DNA of 64,000 nucleotides from JAHFPN01 sp963765745 (GTDB lineage: Bacteria; Pseudomonadota; Alphaproteobacteria; Rhizobiales; Xanthobacteraceae). Positions 55,951-64,000 of this stretch are shown piece after piece. Positions within the stretch are counted from its first letter, which is position 1; every line of letters starts with the position of its first letter. A program made the translations under genes and the position numbers. The notes under the pieces were generated by a model. It saw only the letters and a list, made by a program, of their open reading frames with translations, had not been told where the DNA came from and ran no database searches. The stretch is from NCBI GenBank assembly GCA_963765745.1, contig CAVXXM010000003.1, positions 558,001 through 622,000 of the forward strand, in the 5' to 3' direction.

Positions 55951-56541
55951 ATGCCGCGCATGCGGCCCGCCCGCCGCGAAGACGCCGACGTGCTCGCCCG
56001 CCTCACCGATATGGCCGGTCACGGCCTTCCGTTTCACCTCTGGGCCGAGGCGGCGAGCGCCGGCGAAACGCCGCTGGAAGCCGGCCGCCGTCGCATCGAG
56101 CGCGAGGAGGGCAACTTCTCCTACCGGAATGCCTGGGTGATCGAGGACGCCGGTGCGGTCGCCGCCGGATTGATCGGCTACCGGCAGCCCGAGCCTTACG
56201 AGTTGGATGATCTGGAGAAATTTCCAGCGATCGTCCAGCCGCTGGTGCGGCTCGAGGCTTTCGCGCCGGGAAGCTGGTACGTGAACGTCGTCGCTGTGCT
56301 GCCAGAATACCGCGGCAAGGGCCTGGGCAGTTTGCTGTTGGCCGATGCGGAGCGGCGCGCGCACGAGGTCGGCGCGCGTTCGCTCAGCCTGATCGTGGCG
56401 TCGGAGAACCCGAACGCGCTTCGCCTTTACGAGCACGTCGGCTACCGCGCGCTCGAGCGCCGCCCGGTCGTCGGATTTCCCGGCTTCCACGGCGGCGACT
56501 GGGTGCTGATGACCAAGCCGGTCGAGACGCTCGATCGCTAG
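55951..56541 (+). CDS. GNAT-family N-acetyltransferase
   Basis: 196 residues with the acetyl-CoA-binding core: VNVVAVLPEYRGKGLGSLLLADAERRA (motif A, about residues 110-135, with the R/Q-x-x-G-x-G/A signature as RGKGLG) and motif B (LSLIVASENPNALRLYEHVGYRALER). Substrate unknown. ATG 55951 is chosen over GTG 55906, which overlaps the previous gene. The stop TAG shares CTAG with the stop of the opposing TRAP permease. Confidence 0.85.
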   Translation: MPRMRPARREDADVLARLTDMAGHGLPFHLWAEAASAGETPLEAGRRRIEREEGNFSYRNAWVIEDAGAVAAGLIGYRQPEPYELDDLEKFPAIVQPLVRLEAFAPGSWYVNVVAVLPEYRGKGLGSLLLADAERRAHEVGARSLSLIVASENPNALRLYEHVGYRALERRPVVGFPGFHGGDWVLMTKPVETLDR

Positions 56542-58418
56542 AGCCGCGCGGCTGCACGCGCGCTTCGGCGAGCGAACACTTGGCTCGCGATGACAACGAC
56601 ACCTAACCCGAAGCCGATCGCGTCGGTAAGTGGCTCGGGGGCGATCAGCAACAGGCCGGCGACGATCAATGCCCCGCGCTGCCAGTGCGAGGTCGCGGTC
56701 AGGAAATAACCGTGCAGGCCGCCGGCGAACATGCCGATGCCGATACACGATGCGACAAAGCGCCAAATGATCGTCGGCCAGTCGCCGATCATCAAGAGCG
56801 CGGGCTCGTAGACGAACATGAAGGGCACGATGAAGCCTGGGGCGCCGATCTTCACCGCGGCCCAGCCGCTCGCCCATAGTTCGGACTTGGCGATCCCTGC
56901 CGCTGCGAACACCGCGAGCGCAACCGGCGGCGTGATCGCGGACAAGATCGCGAAATAGAAGGCGAACATGTGCGCCGCGGGCGTCACCACGCCGAGCTTG
57001 ATGATCGCCGGCACCAGGAGCGCGGTCATGATGATATAGGCCGGCGTCGTGGGCATGCCCATGCCGAGCACGATGCCGGCGATCATCGTGAGAACAAGCG
57101 CCAGCAGCAGGGTGTCCTGCGACAGGTGCACGACGAACTGCGTGAACACGATGCCGAGGTTGGAGAGCGTGACGACGCCGATGACGATGCCGGCGGCGGC
57201 GCAGGCGAGGGCGACCGTGAGCGCGTTCCTGGCGCCGTCGTAGCAGGCCTCGATGATGTTCGGCAGAGTTACATAGCCGCGCGTCGAGCGGCGCAGTGCG
57301 GCGACCGGGAAGCAGGCGAGCGTGCCATAAAGCGCCGCGAGCGGCGCGCTATAGCCTGAATACATCACAGCCAGGATCACCAATACCGGGATGAAGAGGT
57401 GCCCACGCACGCGCATCACCTCGCCGAGACGCGGGAGCTCGGAGCGTGGCACGCCGACGATACCGCGGCGCTTGGCCTCGAAGTGCACGGCGGAGAAACA
57501 GGCAACGTAATAGAGGATCGCCGGCATCAGCGCCCAGATGATCACCTGGCCGTAAGAAACGCCGAGGAACTCGGCCATGACGAAGGCGGCAGCGCCCATG
57601 ACCGGAGGCATGATCTGGCCGCCGGTCGAAGCCACCGCTTCGACGCCGGCGGCGAAATGCGGCGGGAAGCCCGAGCGCTTCATCAGCGGGATGGTGATCG
57701 GGCCGTCCACCATAACATTGGCGACCGCGCTGCCGGAAATCGTGCCGAACAGGCTGGAGCTGACGACCGAGACCTTGCCTGGGCCGCCGGCGGTGTGGCC
57801 GGTGAGGCTCATGGCGAAGTCCATGAACAATTGGCCGGTGCCGGTGCGCTCCATGAAACTGCCGAACAGCACGAAGACCAGCACGTAGGTGGCGGAGACC
57901 GACAGCGGAATTCCGAAGATGCCCTCGGTGGTCATGTAGAGCTGGTCGAGGAGCTGCATCGGCTGCAGCCGCACGACGAACAATCCATAGAACAGGAATA
58001 CGAGCGCCGTGATCGGTAGCGCCCAACCAATCACGCGTCGCGTCGCTTCGAGCACGACCACGACCAGGATCACGCCGAAGATCATGTCCCAGCGGGTGAG
58101 GTCGTCGATGTAGAAGATGCGGGTGACGATGTATTCGTAGTTGGCAAAGAGATAGAGAATCGGTGCAGCGCCGAGCGCGAGCAGGGCATAGTCGAGGAGA
58201 CTAGGCGGTAGTCCGTCCTCGGCGACCGTCAGGCGGTAGAGCAAGAAGACGAGCGTCAGCGCGAACAGAAGATGCATGCCGCGGAACAGGATCGCTTCGG
58301 GCGCGCCGAAGCCGATGATCCACATGTGATAGACGACCATCGCGACGGCGATCACCGTCGCGGCGAGCCGTACGAGGCCGCCGTGGCTGCGCTCTAGCTT
58401 GAATGCGAGAATTTGCAC
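56538..58418 (-). CDS. TRAP transporter fused permease, 4TM/12TM (DctQM type)
   Basis: Secondary transporter membrane subunit, 626 residues with about 16 helices: a DctQ-like N-terminal part (about 1-170) and a DctM-like part (from about 180; VSVVSSSLFGTISGSAVANVMVDGPITIPLMKRSG and the IVLGMGMPTTPAYIIMTALLVPAI region). Fused permeases of this kind partner TAXI-type binding proteins, and one is encoded immediately upstream. Substrate not predictable. It converges on the GNAT gene with a 4-bp overlap of stop codons. Confidence 0.92.
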   Translation of the reverse strand: MQILAFKLERSHGGLVRLAATVIAVAMVVYHMWIIGFGAPEAILFRGMHLLFALTLVFLLYRLTVAEDGLPPSLLDYALLALGAAPILYLFANYEYIVTRIFYIDDLTRWDMIFGVILVVVVLEATRRVIGWALPITALVFLFYGLFVVRLQPMQLLDQLYMTTEGIFGIPLSVSATYVLVFVLFGSFMERTGTGQLFMDFAMSLTGHTAGGPGKVSVVSSSLFGTISGSAVANVMVDGPITIPLMKRSGFPPHFAAGVEAVASTGGQIMPPVMGAAAFVMAEFLGVSYGQVIIWALMPAILYYVACFSAVHFEAKRRGIVGVPRSELPRLGEVMRVRGHLFIPVLVILAVMYSGYSAPLAALYGTLACFPVAALRRSTRGYVTLPNIIEACYDGARNALTVALACAAAGIVIGVVTLSNLGIVFTQFVVHLSQDTLLLALVLTMIAGIVLGMGMPTTPAYIIMTALLVPAIIKLGVVTPAAHMFAFYFAILSAITPPVALAVFAAAGIAKSELWASGWAAVKIGAPGFIVPFMFVYEPALLMIGDWPTIIWRFVASCIGIGMFAGGLHGYFLTATSHWQRGALIVAGLLLIAPEPLTDAIGFGLGVVVIASQVFARRSARAAARL

Positions 58419-58429
58419 GGATGTTTGTG

Positions 58430-58456
58430 GCGCCGGCGCGTTGGTCGCGCCGGCGC
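58430..58456 (-). promoter_or_regulatory. Intercistronic hairpin between TAXI binding protein and TRAP permease
   Basis: Perfect 11-bp stem GCGCCGGCGCG-ttggt-CGCGCCGGCGC, without a following T run. Such hairpins in transport operons usually protect the upstream message from 3' exonucleases or cause partial termination, giving more binding protein than permease. That role is inferred from position. Confidence 0.65.
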
Positions 58457-58470
58457 GATAGGTCGGGCCG

Positions 58471-59421
58471 TCAGTTGGTCATCACGGTAATGCCGGCTTC
58501 CTTGTAGAAGCGCGCAGCACCGGGATGGAACGGAACGCCGATGTCCTCGGCCATCCGCTTGGGCGTCAGGCCAGCGATATCCTTCACGACCGCGGCGAGC
58601 TGGACGGCATGCTGCGCGATGATCTTGGTCATGGTGTAGGCCGTCTCGGCCGGCAGCTTGCAGGAAGCGACGATGTGGGTGGCGTAGCCGATCACCTGCA
58701 CGTCCTTGTCCTGCTTCGGATAGGTGCCCTTCGGAACGGTGACAAGCGTGTAGCCTGGATTGAGCTTGCGCATGTCGGCGAGGCTGCCGGAGAGGTCGAG
58801 CAGCTTGATGTCGCGCCCGGCCGCCAGATCCATGATCGCTCCGGCGGGAATGGTGGTGCCGAGACCGAAGGCGACAGCATGGCCGTCCTTCATTTGCGAG
58901 ACAGAATCCGTATACGACACGAAGCTCGCCTTCACGTCATTGTAGGTGAGACCGTGTACCTTGAGCAGCTGGCTGGTGATCATCTCGCCGGTGTTACCGC
59001 GCACTTGGGTGGTGATGCCCTTGCCCTTGAGGTCCTTGATACCGTTGATGCCGGCGTCGGCCGGAACGACGAGCTGGTAATATTGCGGATAGAGCGTCGC
59101 GATGTTGCAGACATTGGCATGCGGCTTGTTGAACGGAGCTCGGCCGGCGACAGCGTCGACGGTAGAAATCGAATTGCCGATGCCGATATCGGTCTTGGCT
59201 TCCTCGATGCCGCGCACGTTGGCGATGCCGGCGCCCGGTGACTGCACGACGGTGAGGCCGGGAATCGCCTTCTCCCAGAGATCCTTGAGCTGGCCGCCGA
59301 TCGGAATCCACGATCCGCCCTGCGGGCCGGTCATGAACCTGAGCTCTACCGCTGCTGCCGGCCCTGCAAGCGCCAAGGCGAGCGCGCCCGCCAGAGCATA
59401 GGTGCTGAACTGCCGTTTCAT
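58471..59421 (-). CDS. TAXI-family TRAP transporter solute-binding protein
   Basis: Periplasmic binding subunit, 316 residues. Cleavable signal peptide (about 1-22, ALAGPAAA-VE). The mature start has the TAXI pattern (FMTGPQGGSWIPIGGQL), followed by SPGAGIANVRGIEEAKTDIGIGNS and a second-lobe motif with GNTGEMITSQLL. ATG 59421 is chosen; the open frame upstream lacks a signal peptide. The permease gene follows after a hairpin. Confidence 0.92.
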   Translation of the reverse strand: MKRQFSTYALAGALALALAGPAAAVELRFMTGPQGGSWIPIGGQLKDLWEKAIPGLTVVQSPGAGIANVRGIEEAKTDIGIGNSISTVDAVAGRAPFNKPHANVCNIATLYPQYYQLVVPADAGINGIKDLKGKGITTQVRGNTGEMITSQLLKVHGLTYNDVKASFVSYTDSVSQMKDGHAVAFGLGTTIPAGAIMDLAAGRDIKLLDLSGSLADMRKLNPGYTLVTVPKGTYPKQDKDVQVIGYATHIVASCKLPAETAYTMTKIIAQHAVQLAAVVKDIAGLTPKRMAEDIGVPFHPGAARFYKEAGITVMTN

Positions 59422-59627
59422 TGCGTTTCTCCCCATGGATTTGTTGCGGGCGTTCTGATGACCCGTACGTGCCGCAAAGGTACGCTGGCTATGCGCCTTT
59501 CCACAAGGGAGCACGGGAAGGGGTACCCTGGGCGCAATTCAGTCATGTCGGGGAGGGCATTGCCTTTGGCCGCGCCTTCCCTGAACTGATGGGGAGTTAA
59601 CGCGGCGCGGAATCGGAAGAGGGCAGA

Positions 59628-61023
<1,396 letters not shown>

Positions 61024-61045
61024 TCCCTGGGTGGTATAAGAGCGC

Positions 61046-62003
61046 ATGGCTGTCGTGCTCGACACGTTGAAGGGTATCCGCCCGCGCCACCCGGAAAAGG
61101 TGAAGCGGCCGGACAGCTTCGCGCCGCCCAAGCCCGACTGGCTGCGGGTGAAGGCGCCGGGGCCCGGCGCGTTCGCCGAGACCAGCAAGATCGTCCGCGA
61201 GTTGGGACTGCACACGGTTTGCGTCGAGGCCTCATGCCCGAACATCGGCGAGTGCTGGGCAGTGCGCCACGCGACATTTCTCATTCTCGGCGACGTATGC
61301 ACGCGCGCCTGCGCATTCTGCAACGTGAAGACGGGGCTGCCCGACACGATTGATGAGGCCGAACCCGAGCGTGTCGCCGAAGCCACCGCCAAGTTCGGGC
61401 TGAACCACGTGGTGGTCACCTCGGTGGACCGCGACGATCTCGCCGATGGCGGCGCCGGAGCATTTCGCGCGCACCATCCGTGCGATCCGCAGCGCGAGCC
61501 CCGGCACCACGATCGAGGTGCTGACGCCGGATTTCCTGCGCAAGGATGGCGCGCTCGAACAAGTCGTCGAGGCGAAGCCCGACGTCTTCAATCACAATCT
61601 TGAGACCGTGCCCTCGCACTATCAGGCGGTGCGGCCGGGGGCGCGCTATTTTCACTCCGTGCGGTTGTTACAGCGGGTGAAGGAACTCGATGCCGGGATT
61701 TTTACCAAATCCGGCATCATGGTCGGGCTCGGCGAGGAGCGGAACGAGGTATTGCAGGTGATGGACGACCTGCGCTCAGCCGAAGTGGATTTCATCACCA
61801 TTGGGCAATATCTGCGCCCGTCGCCCAAGCACCACGGCGTTGCTCGCTATGTGACGCCCCAGGAATTCGAAGAGCTGAAATCGATCGCCTATGCCAAGGG
61901 CTTCCTGATGGTGGCATCGTCGCCGCTCACGCGCTCGTCGCATCACGCGGGCGAGGATTTCGCGCGGCTCAAGTCCGCGCGCGGCGCGAAGCCGGGGCAC
62001 TGA
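61046..62003 (+). CDS. lipA: Lipoyl synthase (one apparent frameshift)
   Basis: Radical SAM enzyme inserting two sulfurs into octanoyl-lysine of E2-type proteins. Both clusters are visible: the auxiliary cluster CVEASCPNIGEC and the radical SAM CTRACAFC. C-terminal conserved RSSHHAGEDF. A +1 shift at CC 61455-61456 (expected C: DLADGGAEHFARTIRAI) splits the gene; corrected length is 318 residues. Lies 22 nt downstream of lpdA, matching its role in supplying lipoate to the PDH complex. Confidence 0.94.
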
Positions 62004-62017
62004 GCGCCGCGTATTCC

Positions 62018-62479
62018 ATGCCCTCTTTCCGAACCATGCGGGCGGTCAAGCACTCGGCCTCCGAGATGTTCGATCTGGTAGCGGACGTGGACCGCTATCC
62101 GGAATTCGTGCCGCTGTGCCAGCGGCTCTCCGTGCAGCGCAGGGCCGAGGGCGGGGAGGGCACGAAAATCCTGGAAGCGTCGATGACGATCGCCTATGGG
62201 CCGCTGCATGAGACCTTCACGACCAAGGTGACGCTCGACAAGCCCAGGCTCGCGATCCTGGTCGAGTATCTCGACGGTCCGTTCGAGTATCTGGAGAACC
62301 GCTGGCGATTCCGGCCCACGGGGGAGCACTCCTCCGAAGTCGATTTCTACATCGCCTATGAGTTTCGCTCGCGCGTGCTGGGTCTGGTCATGGGATCGGT
62401 GTTCGACGCTGCTTTCCGGCGTTTCGCCGAGGCTTTCGAGCGCCGGGCCGACGAAATCTACCGGGTAAGCGGAGCTTAA
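62018..62479 (+). CDS. Coq10/RatA-like START-domain protein
   Basis: 153 residues forming a SRPBCC/START helix-grip fold: AVKHSASEMFDLVADVDRYPEFVPLC at the start, YLDGPFEYLENRWRF in the middle and the long C-terminal helix (GSVFDAAFRRFAEAFERRADEIY). Family members bind ubiquinone (Coq10) or act on ribosomes (RatA); in alphaproteobacteria the ubiquinone role is more likely. It follows lipA after 14 nt, a conserved pairing. Confidence 0.88.
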   Translation: MPSFRTMRAVKHSASEMFDLVADVDRYPEFVPLCQRLSVQRRAEGGEGTKILEASMTIAYGPLHETFTTKVTLDKPRLAILVEYLDGPFEYLENRWRFRPTGEHSSEVDFYIAYEFRSRVLGLVMGSVFDAAFRRFAEAFERRADEIYRVSGA

Positions 62480-62522
62480 GAACCGAGCTCTAGGTTGAGC
62501 CGAATCAGGACCGGCTCAGCCC

Positions 62523-64000
62523 ATGACCTCGATCAGTCCCGCCCTATCCGCTGACAAAGCGCGCGGCGCCTTTTCCGCCAGCCTCCGTCTTGCCCCTGCG
62601 CTCTACGCGGGGACGCTGTTTGCGTCGGCGCTCTTGCTGTTCGCGGTGCAGCCCATGTTCACCAAGATGGTGCTGCCGTATCTCGGCGGAGCCCCGGCGG
62701 TCTGGTCGGTTGCCATGGTGTTCTTTCAGGGCGCGCTATTGGCCGGTTACGGCTATGCGCATCTCCTGGCGCGTACGCTGACGCCCGGCCGGGCCGCGAT
62801 CGTGCATCTCATCGTGCTGGCTGGTGCCGCTATGACGCTCCCGATCGGGATCGTCGCCGGCTTCGGAAGTCCGCCGTCGTCGGGCATCGAGCTTTGGCTG
62901 GTAGCCCTGTTTGCGGCCTCGATCGGACTGCCGTTCGTCGCGCTCTCGGCGAGTGCGCCGCTCTTGCAGAGCTGGTTCGCCGTTTCGGGTCACCACCAGG
63001 CAAAGAATCCCTACGTGCTCTATGCCGCCTCGAATCTCGGCTCGTTTGCGGCGCTCTTGTTCTATCCGTTCCTGCTCGAGCCGCTCGTCAGCCTGCACGG
63101 CCAGGCGCGCCTGTGGTCCGCGGGATTTGCCGTACTCGCCGTATTGATCGCGGTAGCCGGGTTGTTCGTGTCGCGTGTGACCGTGGTCCCGGCCGCACCT
63201 GCCAAAGCGGCACCGAAGCCGAGCATGGCCGAGCGCTTGGGCTGGACTGCGCTTGCAGCGATTCCTTCCGGTCTTGTCATCGCCGTCACCGCTCACATCA
63301 CCACCGACGTTGCGGCGGCGCCGTTCCTGTGGGTCGTTCCGCTTGCGCTGTATCTCCTCACGTTCGTTGCGTTGTTCCGCGAGCGGCCCTGGGTCGGCCA
63401 TGCGACGACCATCAAGCTCGTTCCGTTCGTGGTCGCCGCGCTCTCGATCAGTGTCTTGGGCGGCGACAAGGCGTTCTGGGTCACCACCATCGCGCTCAAT
63501 CTCGTCGGCTTCATCGTGCTCGCCATGCTCTGCCACGGCGAGCTCTATTTGCGGCGGCCGGCGCCGGCGCGGCTCACGGAATTCTATCTATGGGTTTCGT
63601 TCGGCGGCGTGCTCGGCGGAATTTTCGCCGGCCTGCTCGCGCCGTATCTCTTCAGCAGCACCTACGAATATCCGATCCTGATCGCGGCCGCGCTCCTCGT
63701 GCTCCCGGGCGCGTTCACGCAAGGCCGGTGGGGATTCCTGCGCGAGGCCGGGCCGGTGCTCGCACTCGCGGCGCTGGTCGCCGCGCCGGGAGTCTTGTTC
63801 GATGTGCAGGTGCCTGAATCCGCGAAGCTGCCGTTTCAGGTCGGGCTCGTCGCACTCGCCGGAATCATGCTGATTTATCGCCAACGGCCGGCGCGGCTAT
63901 TTTCGCTCGTCGTGCTCGCCTTCGTCGTAACCGGAATTTGGCAGCCCGGCCTGGCGCGGGTCGAGAATACGCGCAGCTTCTTCGGCGTGCACAAGGTGGT
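62523..64000 (+). CDS. Membrane protein of the fused spermidine-synthase-like family (3' end outside window)
   Basis: The frame is open from ATG 62523 to the window end (about 492 residues so far). At least ten hydrophobic helices fill it: ALYAGTLFASALLLFAVQPMF near the start, VLYAASNLGSFAALLFYPFLLEP, and FYLWVSFGGVLGGIFAGLLAPYLF. These match the MFS-like N-terminal half of bacterial proteins whose C-terminal half is a spermidine-synthase-type SAM domain. The last visible residues, VENTRSFFGVHKVV, are the usual junction to that soluble half, which lies outside. Its real substrate in this family is not established. Confidence 0.8.
   Translation, partial: MTSISPALSADKARGAFSASLRLAPALYAGTLFASALLLFAVQPMFTKMVLPYLGGAPAVWSVAMVFFQGALLAGYGYAHLLARTLTPGRAAIVHLIVLAGAAMTLPIGIVAGFGSPPSSGIELWLVALFAASIGLPFVALSASAPLLQSWFAVSGHHQAKNPYVLYAASNLGSFAALLFYPFLLEPLVSLHGQARLWSAGFAVLAVLIAVAGLFVSRVTVVPAAPAKAAPKPSMAERLGWTALAAIPSGLVIAVTAHITTDVAAAPFLWVVPLALYLLTFVALFRERPWVGHATTIKLVPFVVAALSISVLGGDKAFWVTTIALNLVGFIVLAMLCHGELYLRRPAPARLTEFYLWVSFGGVLGGIFAGLLAPYLFSSTYEYPILIAAALLVLPGAFTQGRWGFLREAGPVLALAALVAAPGVLFDVQVPESAKLPFQVGLVALAGIMLIYRQRPARLFSLVVLAFVVTGIWQPGLARVENTRSFFGVHKV

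Overview
The window is about 64 kb of GC-rich, gene-dense chromosome from an alphaproteobacterium. It is most probably a member of Hyphomicrobiales (Rhizobiales) of the Nitrobacteraceae/Xanthobacteraceae type. This rests on gene order (rpsB-tsf-pyrH-frr-uppS-cdsA-dxr-rseP-bamA-lpxD-fabZ-lpxA-lpxI-lpxB-gltA, then gltX, comEC, lexA, moeA, moaC, trpCDGE, ppiD, tpiA, secG, pyrG, kdsA, eno, pdhABC, lpdA, lipA), a lipoylated PDH E1-beta, the LpxI-type lipid A pathway and a GTTC-N7-GTTC SOS box at lexA. The taxon is inferred from organisation, not from a database search.

Layout. 1-6055: 3' end of proS, the lipoprotein exporter lolC-lolD, and dnaE. 6078-6794: a lower-GC hypothetical gene. 7007-21569: one long plus-strand run for translation factors, isoprenoid and phospholipid precursors, outer-membrane assembly and lipid A synthesis. 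21570-28171: gltA and gltX on the minus strand, separated by an accessory islet (22.9-26.7 kb). 28356-32526: glnS and comEC. 32636-41354: minus-strand ppiD-trpE-trpG-trpD-trpC-moaC-moeA, then lexA. 42050-49837: tpiA, secG, pyrG, a VOC protein, an unusual HTH-kdsA fusion, queF and a putative glycosyltransferase on the minus strand, and eno. 49821-62479: an MFS carrier, an ftsB-like gene, the pyruvate dehydrogenase genes, a TAXI-TRAP transporter on the opposite strand, lpdA, lipA and a Coq10/RatA-like gene. 62523-end: a truncated membrane protein of the spermidine-synthase-like group.

The most interesting region is the islet between gltA and gltX. The last codons of gltX, including the stop, occur twice more downstream in the same orientation (25421-25513 and 23796-23870). 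Almost all differences from gltX are synonymous, as if each copy came from another functional gltX. The copies divide the islet into compartments like attachment-site scars, but no integrase is present. Two plus-strand membrane-protein genes in the islet each have an FNR/FixK-type box upstream (23158-23171 and 25057-25070), which suggests a low-oxygen-controlled accessory segment.

Other notable points are: an XRE/YdaS-like helix-turn-helix domain fused in frame to KDO8P synthase, with a perfect palindrome upstream; two related palindromic repeats in inverted orientation flanking lexA-moeA-moaC; a strong hairpin between the TAXI binding protein and its permease; and nested palindromes upstream of tpiA. 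Twelve genes carry 18 single-base frameshifts, nearly all one-base changes in short homopolymers. Correcting them restores usual family lengths, so I read them as sequence errors. For those genes the coordinates give the full span across the frameshifts.
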